From: an uncultured Paracoccus sp.
GTDB taxonomy: Bacteria > Pseudomonadota > Alphaproteobacteria > Rhodobacterales > Rhodobacteraceae
Assembly (NCBI GenBank): GCA_934533075.1
Contig: CAKTBJ010000008.1
Coordinates: 20,901 to 84,900, forward strand
Direction of reading: 5' to 3'
Length of the DNA: 64,000 nt
This document shows, piece after piece, positions 52,048-60,501 of this stretch. The notes under the pieces were generated by a model. That model was given only the letters and a program-made list of their open reading frames with translations. It was not told the origin of the DNA and ran no database searches. The number at the start of each line of letters is the position of its first letter. Within the stretch, counting starts at the first letter, position 1. The translations under genes were made by a program, and so were the position numbers.

Positions 52048-52989
52048 ATGAACATTCGTTTCCTCGAAACCGTCGTCAACCTGGCCGAGCTGCGCAACTT
52101 CCGCATGACGGCCGAGCGGATGAACATCACCCCGGCCGCCATCTCGAACCGCATCGCCAGCATCGAGCAGGAACTGGGCATCCGCCTGTTCGAGCGCGAC
52201 GCGCGCGAGGTCTCGGTCACCCGCGACGGCGAGGTGTTCCTGCGCGAGGCGGCGCAGATCGTGCTGGCCTGGCAGCGCCTGATGGCCGAACTGTCGCCGG
52301 TCACGCCCACCGAGGGCACGATCCGCATCGGCGTGCTGCCGACCTTTTCGCTGACGGTGCTGCCGCGCCTGATCCGCACCATCCGCGACCAGTTCCCCCG
52401 CGTGCGGGTTTCCGTCACCACGGAAGGCTCCTGGCAGCTTCGCCAGCGCCTCGACCGGCGCGAACTGGACATCGTGCTGGGCTTTCACCCCGCGGACACC
52501 CAGAACCTTCACGTCCAGCCGCTTTGCCGCTTTGGCATGTTCTGGATCGCCGCCGAGGATTATCCGGGCTGCGCCGGGCGGCTGACCGTGGCGGACCTGG
52601 TGCACCAGCCGATCATCTCCTACGATCCGGCCAGCCCGACCCATACGCGGATCCTCGACTATCTGGGTCCGCTGGCCGAGGATGCGCTGCTGCATCACTC
52701 GAACTCGCTGACCACCACCATCGGCATGGTCGATGGCCGCATCGGCATCTCGGTCCTGCCGCCCATCGCAATTCAGGACGAGCTTCGCAATGGCCGCCTG
52801 CGGGTGCTGGAGGTGGACCGCCCGTTCCCGGCTGCGGAGTATTTCGTGATCTGGCCGGACCCCTCGCCCTCGGTCCTGCCGAGGATGATCGCCCAGGCGG
52901 CCCGGCAGGCGCTGGCGGAATTCTGTGTGGGGTTCTCCAACTCTCTGGCCGTTGGGCCGGCGGATCTGGGTGGCGGGAACCTGTCCTGA
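52048..52989 (+). CDS. LysR-family transcriptional regulator
   Basis: 313 residues. The N-terminal helix-turn-helix (about 1-60) contains NFRMTAERMNITPAAISNRI and GIRLFERDAREVSVT. A two-lobed effector domain follows (about 90-295, GTIRIGVLPTFSLTVLPRLI and DIVLGFHPADTQNL). It is encoded directly after the amidase/RraA genes on the same strand, so it probably controls this catabolic operon or its own expression. The final 20 residues (NSLAVGPADLGGGNLS) extend past the family end. Effector unknown. Confidence 0.9.
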   Translation: MNIRFLETVVNLAELRNFRMTAERMNITPAAISNRIASIEQELGIRLFERDAREVSVTRDGEVFLREAAQIVLAWQRLMAELSPVTPTEGTIRIGVLPTFSLTVLPRLIRTIRDQFPRVRVSVTTEGSWQLRQRLDRRELDIVLGFHPADTQNLHVQPLCRFGMFWIAAEDYPGCAGRLTVADLVHQPIISYDPASPTHTRILDYLGPLAEDALLHHSNSLTTTIGMVDGRIGISVLPPIAIQDELRNGRLRVLEVDRPFPAAEYFVIWPDPSPSVLPRMIAQAARQALAEFCVGFSNSLAVGPADLGGGNLS

Positions 52990-53126
52990 CGGTATCGAAG
53001 GGGCAGGCGGGTGACCGTGCTGATGCCTTGCCGCCTGATTATGCTTTTCACCTGCCTGGGAAGATGTGCTAGGGCCACGGGGAAACGCACCCGCCCCCCT
53101 TTGCTCCTACGAAAGTCCCTTTCCCC

Positions 53127-54818
53127 ATGAAGGCCCCGCTTCTGTTCGCCCTCGCCCTTGGCGCCGCGACCCCCGCCTTTGCCGAACGCGGCAGCGATGG
53201 CGAGCTGCGCGTGCTTTACTGGCAGGCGGCTTCGGTGCTGAACCCCTATCTGTCCACCGGGGCCAAGGACATCGACCCCGCCTCGATGGTGATCGAGCCG
53301 CTGGCGCTGGTCGCCGATGACGGCAGCCTGATCCCGGTTCTCGCGGCCGAGATTCCCACGCAACAAAACGGTGGCATCGCCCCCGATTTCAGCCATGTGA
53401 CATGGCGGTTGAAGCCCGGCCTCCTGTGGTCCGACGGCAGCCCGGTGACTGCCGAGGACGTGAAATTCACCGCCGCCTACTGCATGGCACCCGATTTCGG
53501 CTGTGCCGTCCTGGCCGAGTTCGAGGGGATTTCCTCGGTCGAGGTCGTGGACGAACTGACCGTCCGGATCAATTTCGAGCGCCCGAAATACGCGCCTCTG
53601 CAAGCCTTTGTCGGCGGCCGCACCCCGATTCTGCAAAAGGCGCAATTCGCGGCCTGCATGGGCGCCGCAGGGGCCAGTTGCAGCGCGCAGAATTTCGGCC
53701 CCATCGGCACCGGCCCGTTCCGCGTGACCAGCTTCGTCCCCGGCGACGTGGCCCAGTTCGAGGCCAATCCGAATTATCGCGACCCCATGAAGCCTGCCTT
53801 CGCCCGTATCACCGTCAAGGGCGGCGGCGATGCGATGGCGGCGGCGCGCGCGGTTCTGGAAACCGGCGAATACGATTTCGCCTGGAACCTGCAACTGGAC
53901 CCCGAGGCCGTCGCACGCATGGAGGCCGGCGGCAAGGGCGTGGTCTATGCCAGCTTCGGCTCGATGGTCGAGCGGATCGAGTTGAACATGACCGACCCCT
54001 CCCCCGACCTGCCCGCCGAGGAACGGGCCACGCTGGCCCATCTGCATCCGTTCCTGACCGATCCGGCGGTGCGTCGCGCGCTGTCCGTGGCCATCGACCG
54101 GCCTCTGATCGCCGAACTGACCTATGGCCCCGCGGGGGTTGCGACCTGCACCATCACCCCGGTTCCCGCCGCCTATGTCGGCGAGGACACGACTTGCCTG
54201 GCGCAGGATATCGAGGGTGCTAGGGCGGCTCTGGACGAAGCCGGCTGGGTTCCCGGCGCGGATGGTGTGCGCGTCAAGGACGGGGTGCGGTTGCAGATCC
54301 TCTTCCAGACCAGCGTGAACGCCGTGCGCCAGGATGTGCAGGTGCTGGTCAAGCAATGGTGGTCCGAGATCGGTGTGGCGACCGACCTGAAGACGGTCGA
54401 GGGATCCTCGTTCTTCGGTGGCGATCCCGACAATCCGGATGCGATCGGCCGCTTCCTCGCGGATGCGCAGATGTATACGGATGCCTATTATCTGCCCGAC
54501 CCCGCCTCGTTCCTGAACGAATTCACCTGCGACAGCATTCCGACGCTGGAAACCCAGTGGCAGGGCAGCAATGCCGCCCGCTTCTGCGATGCGGCTTATG
54601 ACGAGCAGATGGCGCTGCTGTACCAGACGGCCGAACCGGCCGAGCGTCAGCGGATCGGGCGCGACATGGTGGATATGCTGGCAATCGATGGTCATGTCCT
54701 GGTGCCACTGATCCATCGCGGCATGGTCTCGGCGCGGACGAATTCGCTGGCCGGCACCATGCCCAACGGCTGGGAAGGATCGCTGTGGAATGTCGCGGAA
54801 TGGTCGCGTGTGAAATGA
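53127..54818 (+). CDS. Peptide-type ABC transporter substrate-binding protein (SBP_bac_5), orphan
   Basis: Periplasmic binding protein of 563 residues with a Sec signal peptide (MKAPLLFALALGAATPAFA). Family-5 landmarks are VTWRLKPGLLWSDGSPVTAE, DVKFTAAYCMAPDFGC, GPIGTGPFRVTSF and NEFTCDSIPTLETQWQGSNA. No permease or ATPase lies beside it; the next genes are mobile debris, so the rest of its transporter may have been lost to the island that follows or lies elsewhere. A GC hairpin lies directly after the stop. Peptide- or opine-like substrates are typical of the family. Confidence 0.9.
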   Translation: MKAPLLFALALGAATPAFAERGSDGELRVLYWQAASVLNPYLSTGAKDIDPASMVIEPLALVADDGSLIPVLAAEIPTQQNGGIAPDFSHVTWRLKPGLLWSDGSPVTAEDVKFTAAYCMAPDFGCAVLAEFEGISSVEVVDELTVRINFERPKYAPLQAFVGGRTPILQKAQFAACMGAAGASCSAQNFGPIGTGPFRVTSFVPGDVAQFEANPNYRDPMKPAFARITVKGGGDAMAAARAVLETGEYDFAWNLQLDPEAVARMEAGGKGVVYASFGSMVERIELNMTDPSPDLPAEERATLAHLHPFLTDPAVRRALSVAIDRPLIAELTYGPAGVATCTITPVPAAYVGEDTTCLAQDIEGARAALDEAGWVPGADGVRVKDGVRLQILFQTSVNAVRQDVQVLVKQWWSEIGVATDLKTVEGSSFFGGDPDNPDAIGRFLADAQMYTDAYYLPDPASFLNEFTCDSIPTLETQWQGSNAARFCDAAYDEQMALLYQTAEPAERQRIGRDMVDMLAIDGHVLVPLIHRGMVSARTNSLAGTMPNGWEGSLWNVAEWSRVK

Positions 54819-54833
54819 TCTGCGGCCCCGGAG

Positions 54834-54855
54834 CGGCGGCCTCACCGGGCCGCCG
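54834..54855 (+). terminator. Stem-loop after the orphan binding protein
   Basis: CGGCGGCC and GGCCGCCG (54834-54841, 54848-54855) form an 8-bp stem with a 6-base loop, 16 bases after the stop. No T-run follows, so termination may be partial. Confidence 0.5.
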
Positions 54856-54883
54856 AGGGGGTCGGGGAACTATCGAAGCGCAA

Positions 54884-55029
54884 GGGGATACGTCCCCATA
54901 ATCCAATCTGACGGGCCTGCACGTGCGGCAGGGCGATCGGGATAGACGCGGGGCGTTGGTGTCCTCTACCAAGCGGTGCCCCGCAACCATCTCAAATTGC
55001 GTATTGCCCTCCCCAAAGGAGGGCTTTTT
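54884..55029 (+). ncRNA. Structured intergenic segment ending in an intrinsic terminator (candidate small RNA)
   Basis: A chain of hairpins with no reading frame: GGGGA-TACG-TCCCC (54884-54897), CCTGC-N6-GGCAGG (about 54916-54932), a long GCGGGGC/GCCCCGC stem enclosing TTGGT/ACCAA (about 54948-54983), and the terminator at 55006. It matches no RNA family I can name; tRNA, SRP RNA and tmRNA features are absent. It could be a small RNA or the 3' remains of one beside the island. Confidence 0.35.
55006..55029 (+). terminator. Intrinsic terminator
   Basis: GCCCTCC (55006-55012), loop CCAAA, GGAGGGC (55018-55024), TTTTT: a textbook rho-independent terminator reading rightward, and the only strong one with a T-run in this part of the window. 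Confidence 0.85.
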
Positions 55030-55080
55030 GCGTTCCAAGGATATCGCAAGAATCCCGGCAAGATCGCCGTGGACCTCGAT

Positions 55081-55254
55081 CTATAGCTCGCCGCTGTCCG
55101 GGTCCGGCGTCAGCATGATCTCCTTCACCAGCGACCGCGGCACGTCCGTCGCCTCCATTCGCCGAGCCTCGGAATCCTCCTGTAGCGCCGTGTAGAGCTC
55201 CTCGACCTGGGCGCGGTAGTGGTGCGCCCTGTTCGGGTGCAGCAGGGGAACCGT
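55081..55254 (-). pseudogene. C-terminal remnant of a large serine recombinase
   Basis: 57 codons reading TVPLLHPNRAHHYRAQVEEL, YTALQEDSEARRMEATDVPR, then SLVKEIMLTPDPDSGEL. This is the coiled region near the end of phage/ICE-type serine site-specific recombinases (pattern LHPNxAxxYRxxVxxLxxAL ... LRxLIxxIxLTP). The catalytic and zinc-ribbon parts are missing, and the frame ends early at GEL. It marks former integration of a mobile element just inside the boundary of the 55-64 kb island. Confidence 0.72.
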
Positions 55255-55429
55255 CCGCAGTGTCAGGCGACCAACACGGACGTGATCTGAATCCCTCACA
55301 GACCGGGGCATGTCGGCAGAGACCGAAAAGATCGACATGTCTTCCCGGCATGTCGATAAGATCGACACGTGCCGTCGTGACCTCGCCGCCCCGGCCGGGT
55401 ATATGCGCATGACCCAGGGAGCGCCATCC

Positions 55430-55660
55430 ATGACCAGATCCTCAGAGGACACTGCTCCATGCCGCACCCGTGGTGAGCCTCTGGAAGCGGACATCACCGA
55501 CAAGCAGGGGAGCCTCACCACACGGCTTGATCAATCGCTGTTCGTACTTGAAGCCGAACACTATGACACCCTCATGGAAACCCTCGTCAATCCCCCTGAA
55601 CCGGGTCCGAAGCTCGTAACCGGTGCAAAGACCCCATGTTTCAATGAATCAATGAGTTAG
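55430..55660 (+). pseudogene. DUF1778-type antitoxin remnant, internally deleted
   Basis: The frame starting MTRSSEDTAPCRTRGEPLEA, DITDKQGSLTTRLDQ contains the C-terminal hallmark of DUF1778 (TacA-like) antitoxins, LFVLEAEHYDTLMETLVNPP followed by EPGPKL. The central helices of the ribbon-helix-helix fold, which normally separate ITDKQ from this segment, are missing. The tail (VTGAKTPCFNESMS) is unrelated. No GNAT-type toxin gene follows; an IS66 element begins instead. A broken toxin-antitoxin pair is the best reading. Confidence 0.6.
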
Positions 55661-55694
55661 CGATACTGTCACCACCTGAAGAAGGAGGTGACAC

Positions 55695-56102
55695 ATGCTG
55701 GACGGAGAGGTCCCGGAGAAGGTTGAAGTGGTCTGGGGCTTTGCGGTCCCGACCCGTAGCGGCGGGCGGCGGAAATGGCCCAAGGCGCTTCGCACCATGG
55801 CGGTCGAGCGGATCGCGGCCGGCGAAGGAATCCGGGAGATCGCCGAGGAGATCGGGGCCAACAAGTCCTTGGTGGCACACTGGGCCAAGAACGCGCAGCA
55901 CAAAGATTCCGCGCCGGCATTCTTCGAGGTCGTGGCGCCGACCGAGGTCAAGCCCGGCCGCAAGCAGAGCGTGACGGTTGCCCCGGAAGATGCGACCCCG
56001 ACCTGCCGGATCAGTATCGGCGATGCCGATATTGCGATACCGCCCGGCTATCCTGTCGATCACCTGGCCGAGGTGCTGCGCGCGGTGAGGGCCTCGCAGT
56101 GA
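55695..56102 (+). CDS. tnpA: IS66-family accessory transposition protein TnpA
   Basis: 135-residue helix-turn-helix protein typical of the first ORF of IS66 elements: RTMAVERIAAGEGIREIAEE, IGANKSLVAHWAKNAQ (helix-turn-helix about residues 38-64), then the conserved tail CRISIGDADIAIPPGYPVDH, LAEVLRAVRAS. Required with TnpB and TnpC for transposition in the family. GAAGGAGGTGA gives a strong ribosome-binding site. Its stop overlaps the GTG of tnpB as GTGA. The element lacks the large TnpC, so it cannot move on its own. Confidence 0.85.
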   Translation: MLDGEVPEKVEVVWGFAVPTRSGGRRKWPKALRTMAVERIAAGEGIREIAEEIGANKSLVAHWAKNAQHKDSAPAFFEVVAPTEVKPGRKQSVTVAPEDATPTCRISIGDADIAIPPGYPVDHLAEVLRAVRASQ

Positions 56103-56440
56103 TTTCCCCCGCCGGCAGTTTCCGCATCTTTCTGGCATCTGAGCCGATCGATTTTCGCAAGGGCATGGACGGGCTGGTGGCCCATGTCGCCAACCACTTC
56201 GACCTCGATCCCTTCAATGGCGCCATCTACGTGTTTCGCTCCCGTCGCGCTGACCGGCTGAAACTGCTGGTCTGGGACGGCACCGGGCTGGTGCTGACCA
56301 TGAAGCGCCTGAACGGCGGACGGTTCACCTGGCCGAAGCCGCAGGCCGGGCCGGTGGTGCTGAGCAAGGTGCAGTTCGACGCGCTGTTCGAGGGAATCGA
56401 CTGGCGGGCCGTGACGGCGGCCTCGGTGCGTAAACCCTCG
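55695..56440 (+). mobile_element. Truncated IS66-family insertion sequence
   Basis: Contains tnpA and tnpB but no tnpC transposase and no recognised right inverted repeat; sequence after about 56440 is unrelated. The truncation was probably caused by recombination that joined the IS to the metallophosphoesterase/AAA gene block. Left-end inverted repeat is not clear. Confidence 0.7.
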
Positions 56441-56641
56441 TTCCTCCGACCAACCCAGAGACCGGAAGCTTCCTTCCGGTTTCCACCTGCACAGCGCCGG
56501 GCATGTCGTGCCACGGCTCCGATCCATCATGCCTGCTTTCAAAGGGTATTTCCATGCTGTCCGAACATTTGCACAACCAGGCTGTCGCTCCGCTCTCCAT
56601 CACTCCACAGGCCAAAGCCGGTCTCGCTCCCAGCAGGATGA
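56099..56641 (+). pseudogene. tnpB: IS66-family TnpB, 3' end replaced by unrelated sequence
   Basis: Starts GTG overlapping tnpA. The first 110 codons match IS66 Orf2/TnpB: GSFRIFLASEPIDFRKGMDG, LVAHVANHF, IYVFRSRRADRLKLLVWDGT, MKRLNGGRFTWPKPQAG and LFEGIDWRAV. TnpB normally ends just after this last motif. Here the frame runs on for about 65 residues (RPTQRPEASFRFPPAQRRA) of no known similarity to 56641. The break near 56440 marks the truncation point of the IS element. Confidence 0.75.
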
Positions 56642-56679
56642 GGATGTCCACCCCGGCTGGCCGCAGGGGCACGCGGTCA

Positions 56680-57468
56680 ATGAACAGCCTGATCACGGCC
56701 GACCTGCACCTCGACCTTTGGGCCCGCGCCGGGCGCGATCCGTTCGCCGGGATCGTGCCGGTGCTGCGTGACCTCGACGCGCTGATCATCGCGGGCGACC
56801 TCGCCGATGATCCAAAGCGGAACTGGCCCTGGGCGCTGGAGCGGATCGCGCGGCTGGTCTCGCCCGCGCAGATCTGGGTGATCCCAGGCAACCATGACTA
56901 TTACGGCGCCACGCTCGACGACAGCCTGCTATCCCGGATCGCAACGGAGGCCGGGGTGAGCCTTGCCCAGAAGCAGGTTCTGACCTTCGGCACTTGTCGG
57001 CTGCTGTGCTGCACGCTCTGGACCGACTTTGCACTGACCGGCGATCCAGAGGCGGCCATGGCGCGCGCCGGGATGGGGATGCTGGACTACGCCCGGCTCC
57101 GCCGGACGGACGGCGACCCGATCAGTCCGGAGGACACCGCCGCGATCCATCACGATCACCTCGACTGGCTGACGCGGGAGATCGCCAGACCCTGGCCCGG
57201 CCAAACCATTGTCGTCACCCATCACGCCCCAAGCACGGCGGTCTCCGGTCCGATCTCCGGCATCAGCCCGGCCTTCGCCTCGGATCTGGACGGCTGGATC
57301 GAGGCGCACCGGCCCGGCTACTGGTTCTTCGGTCACACGCATCGTCCGCTCTCGACCCGCATCCGCGGCGCGCCGGTCATCAACGTCTCGCTCGGCTATC
57401 CCGACGAGGTGCCCGAGGGCGGCGAGGCCGAACCTCTGCTGCGCGGCCTGATCTTCCCCGACGCCTGA
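56680..57468 (+). CDS. Metallophosphoesterase family protein (calcineurin-like)
   Basis: 262-residue soluble phosphoesterase. The five metal-binding blocks are visible: DLHLD (LITADLHLDLWARAG), GDLADD, GNHDYY, VVTHHAPS and GHTHRP. It resembles bacterial YkuE/Icc-like and plasmid-borne phosphoesterases acting on cyclic nucleotides, nucleic acids or phosphoproteins; substrate unknown. Start 56680 is chosen because the family begins at SLITADLHLD and AGGGG precedes it; a longer in-frame start at 56503 would add unlike sequence. It is the first of a cluster (this gene, AAA ATPase, unknown, second phosphoesterase, antitoxin-like gene) on one strand. Confidence 0.85.
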   Translation: MNSLITADLHLDLWARAGRDPFAGIVPVLRDLDALIIAGDLADDPKRNWPWALERIARLVSPAQIWVIPGNHDYYGATLDDSLLSRIATEAGVSLAQKQVLTFGTCRLLCCTLWTDFALTGDPEAAMARAGMGMLDYARLRRTDGDPISPEDTAAIHHDHLDWLTREIARPWPGQTIVVTHHAPSTAVSGPISGISPAFASDLDGWIEAHRPGYWFFGHTHRPLSTRIRGAPVINVSLGYPDEVPEGGEAEPLLRGLIFPDA

Positions 57469-57544
57469 TCGCCATTCCCCCAACCCTCTTTCCCCAGCCG
57501 GGCCTCCCCCCGGCCGACGGCCCCCTCATGCCCGGAGTATTCCC

Positions 57545-58654
57545 ATGTCCACCATCCCTTTCATAGAAGCCCTCTTCTTCGACCCGAAAGAAGGTCGCAT
57601 TGAACTCGAAACCCGGTTCATGCGGCATCTGCGCAAGCTACGCTGCAGGAGGATCCCCCCGGACCTTCCGGCCCCGCCCGACGAGATCGACGCGCCAAGC
57701 GAGATCTCGGACGCGGATCTGATGGGTATCATCAGGTTCAGCGATGACGACGAGGCCCGCATCAAGCGTCGGGTCAAGCGGATCCTGGAGCGGCGCAAAG
57801 CAGCCTCCGGTCTCGAGCATCTGAAGCGCGATGATCGCGAGCGGCTTGAAGTTCTGAAAGACGGCGCCCGGCTGATCCGGGTCCACAGTGAACATCACGC
57901 CGACGAACTGGCCGCGGGCCTGCACGGGGACATGTCCTGGATGGCCCCGGCCACCGAGGTGGTCTGGCACGCGATGCGCCGCTCGGTGCGCGAGGGCTGG
58001 CCGGGGTTTCGGATGCCGCCGCTCCTGCTCGACGGCCCGCCCGGCATTGGCAAAAGCCGCTATGCCCGCCGTCTTGGCGAACTTCTGGCCACGTCAACCA
58101 CGGTGATCGAGGCCACCGGCGAGAATGCCTCATTCGGCATTGTCGGTTCGCAACGTGGCTGGGGTGGGTCCTACCCCGGTCGACTGATCGAAACCGTCCT
58201 GCAAAGCCGCATCGCCAATCCGGTCATGGTGGTCGACGAGATCGAGAAGGCTGGCCGGGCAACATCGACGAACGGCCACGCCTTCGGGCTGGCCGAGGCC
58301 CTGCTGCCCCTTCTGGAGCCGCTGACCGCAAGGCGCTGGAGCTGCCCCTATTATCAGGTGCAGTTCGACATGGGCTGGGTGATCTGGGTGCTGACCTCGA
58401 ACGATTGCCGACGGCTGCCGGAGCCGCTGCTCAGCCGCTACCCGCCGATCCGGCTGCGTCATCTTACCCTGGCGGAACTGCTGGCCTTTGTGCGCCGCGA
58501 GGGCGCGAAGCGCAACCTGTCCGCGCCCTCCATCGAGGCGATCTGCAAGATCCTCTCCCATCCCTCGCTGCAGTGCCATCAGCCCAGTCTGCGGGTCGCC
58601 GCCCGCATGCTGCAACGTGCCGCTGATCTGGAACAGGGGCCGACGCTCCACTGA
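57545..58654 (+). CDS. AAA-family ATPase (Lon-like AAA module)
   Basis: 369 residues. A charged N-terminal third (about 1-110, RIKRRVKRILERRKAASGLE) lacks a known domain. The AAA core has Walker A LLLDGPPGIGKSRYARRLGE (about 158-177), pore-like segment GIVGSQRGWGGSYPG, Walker B VMVVDEIEKAG, sensor 1 WVLTSNDCRR and an arginine finger region LSRYPPIRLRHLTLAELLAF, most like the AAA module of Lon. No protease domain follows. It may remodel proteins or DNA complexes with the adjacent phosphoesterases. Function unknown. Confidence 0.8.
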   Translation: MSTIPFIEALFFDPKEGRIELETRFMRHLRKLRCRRIPPDLPAPPDEIDAPSEISDADLMGIIRFSDDDEARIKRRVKRILERRKAASGLEHLKRDDRERLEVLKDGARLIRVHSEHHADELAAGLHGDMSWMAPATEVVWHAMRRSVREGWPGFRMPPLLLDGPPGIGKSRYARRLGELLATSTTVIEATGENASFGIVGSQRGWGGSYPGRLIETVLQSRIANPVMVVDEIEKAGRATSTNGHAFGLAEALLPLLEPLTARRWSCPYYQVQFDMGWVIWVLTSNDCRRLPEPLLSRYPPIRLRHLTLAELLAFVRREGAKRNLSAPSIEAICKILSHPSLQCHQPSLRVAARMLQRAADLEQGPTLH

Positions 58655-58751
58655 GCTGGCCCATCCATTTTTTCATACTTCCCTGAATCCAGCGCGCCTG
58701 CGGCATCGCCGCAGCCGCCCCCCTTCATGCCATCGAAACGGAGAAACCATT

Positions 58752-59225
58752 ATGAAACTCCCACCCGAGGACCGCGCCTGGTTCGACACGGTGCCGCGCG
58801 CCATCGCCGCCGCCGAGGCCGGCCCCTCCGAGGCGGACCTCGCGCAGGCGCCAGTCCTGTTCGACTGGAAAGCGGTGATTTCACCCAGCGGGCATATCAT
58901 GCTTTGGGGCGAGGTGACCGACCACCCGCTTCTCGGCAATGCAAGCATCCACATCTCGCAGCTCATCGCCATCGATCCCGAGGCCGGCTGGGGCCGGACG
59001 GCCTCGCGCTGGTATCGGCTCGGCCGGTCCATCGAGGCGTTTGAGGCGGAGCTGGCCGAATCCATGAATGGGACGAAGCGCACTGCCGACATTATCCGGT
59101 TCGCACTGCCGGGATTCGCCAACATCAATGACTTGGAGCTGCTTCAGAAGCTTCTGGCCACATATATCGCGCGGGTGCGCAGGATCGACGCGGCGGACCG
59201 TTCCGCCTCCGGAAGGGAGGAGTGA
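58752..59225 (+). CDS. Conserved-looking hypothetical protein (157 aa)
   Basis: 157-residue soluble protein of no family I recognise. Ordered character is suggested by LFDWKAVISPSGHIMLWGEV and TDHPLLGNASIHISQLIAID (beta-rich), GWGRTASRWYRLGRSIEAFE and a C-terminal helix (LELLQKLLATYIARVRRIDA). It sits between the AAA ATPase and the frameshifted phosphoesterase, 1 base before the latter's ATG, so it is part of the same operon. Confidence 0.7.
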   Translation: MKLPPEDRAWFDTVPRAIAAAEAGPSEADLAQAPVLFDWKAVISPSGHIMLWGEVTDHPLLGNASIHISQLIAIDPEAGWGRTASRWYRLGRSIEAFEAELAESMNGTKRTADIIRFALPGFANINDLELLQKLLATYIARVRRIDAADRSASGREE

Positions 59226-59226
59226 C

Positions 59227-60044
59227 ATGCACTGGTTCACCGCCGATCCGCACTATTCGCACAGCAATATCATCCGCTTCTGCGACCGCCCGTTCGCGGA
59301 CGTGGCCGAGATAATGTCCACCTGCTGGCCGAGTGCCGGGCACGGGTCCAGCCCGATGATCACTTCTGGATCCTCGGGGATTTCACCGCGGGACGGTCAA
59401 CCGATGCGCAACGGCGCGAGGTGCGCACCATTTTCCATGCCCTCCTGGGCCGCAGGCACCTGATTCGCGGCAATCATGATCCGGACTGGGTCTGCGATCT
59501 GCCGTGGGACAGCGTCGCGGAAACTGCCGACATCGTCGTGGACAAGCGCCGGCTGTTTCTCTGTCACTATCCCATGATCACCTGGCCCGGCGCACGACAC
59601 CAAGGTTTGCAACTTTTCGGCCATGTCCATCAGAATTGGCAAGGCTCGCGCAACAGCGTCAACACCGGCGTGGACGTCTGGGATTTCCGGCCGGTCACGC
59701 TGCAGGACATCGAACGCCGTGCAGCCAGCCTCCCGGTCAATCCTCTTTGGGATCAGGTCGAACCCGGCCGCGCCTGGCCGACGGTGCTGTGTGCGGGCTG
59801 CGGCGCGATCCTGGATCCGGCGCTTGTGTTCGGCCATGCCGTGGTGCGCAACGGTCGGATCGTCGTGGCCGCGACGAGCGAGACGATCGTCTTCATCGGA
59901 AAGGCCATGCGCAAATGGCTGCCGGAGGGCCGGCATGTCTGCCCGGAATGCATCGGCGGCTATCTTTCCGTCAGGGAAGTCACACTGCCCGCCGGATTTA
60001 CCTTCGATGAGATGCGGAACCGGGCCGTTCCCAGGGAGAAATAG
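59227..60044 (+). pseudogene. Second metallophosphoesterase, interrupted by a single-base frameshift
   Basis: The first frame starts MHWFTADPHYSHSNIIRFCD (metal block D-H) and runs to FADVAEI near 59311. The continuation VHLLAECRARVQPDDHFWIL, GDFTAGRST, then HLIRGNHDPDW (metal GNHD), LFLCHYPMITW and LFGHVHQNW lies in the next frame. One missing base around 59308-59315 explains everything: restored length is 272 codons, a normal size for this YfcE/MPE class. A C-terminal zinc-ribbon-like part (CAGCGAILDP ... HVCPECIGGY) follows. Either a recent inactivating mutation or a read error. Confidence 0.75.
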
Positions 60045-60045
60045 G

Positions 60046-60453
60046 ATGTCACCGGGAAATTCTTCCCACAAAGCCAGCGTCGAGGAGCGCCTCCTCGCCA
60101 GCATCGATCTGATCGATGCTGCGCAGGCCTGTGCCCTCCTACGCATCGAAACGGATGACCCGGAGGGCGCCATCCAGGACATGGCCCGCGATGATGCCCT
60201 CATCACCTTGATCCAGAATGGTGAGATCAGGTTACCACTGTTCCAGTTCGACACGGAACTGGGCCGGGTTTTCGATGTGGTCGGCGCCATCCTGAAGCTC
60301 AGACCGGCCCGCGTCAGCACCCTGATGCTCTGCCATTGGCTGACCCGTGCGCATGTGGATTTCGGCTGCGCGCCCGCCGACCGGTTCGGGAAGGAGGACG
60401 CGGCAATCCTCGCCGCATTCCGGCGATATATCGAGCCGGTTCGACATGGGTAG
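60046..60453 (+). CDS. MbcA/ParS/Xre-type antitoxin-like protein
   Basis: 135-residue protein. The middle and C-terminal half resemble the toxin-binding domain of RES-Xre/MbcA antitoxins (DUF2384): EIRLPLFQFDTELGRVFDVV, GAILKLRPARVSTLMLCHWL and an ending AAILAAFRRYIEP. The N-terminal half (LLASIDLIDAAQACALLRIE) reads like the helical DNA-binding part. A RES-type toxin gene is not seen next to it, so it may act as an orphan or DNA-binding regulator of this island. AGGGAGAAATAGG precedes the ATG. Family call is moderate. Confidence 0.6.
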   Translation: MSPGNSSHKASVEERLLASIDLIDAAQACALLRIETDDPEGAIQDMARDDALITLIQNGEIRLPLFQFDTELGRVFDVVGAILKLRPARVSTLMLCHWLTRAHVDFGCAPADRFGKEDAAILAAFRRYIEPVRHG

Positions 60454-60501
60454 CAGCGTTCGCTAAAATTCACTGTTCTCTGATCAACAGAGACAATACT
60501 T

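Noticed and set aside
54884..55029. Structured segment as tRNA, SRP RNA or tmRNA
   Set aside because: No T-loop GGTTCGA, no CCA end, no SRP GGAAG/tetraloop motif, no tag-peptide frame.
56503..56679. Longer N-terminus for the first metallophosphoesterase
   Set aside because: The extra 59 residues show no fold and overlap the tail of the broken tnpB; the family begins at the ATG 56680.
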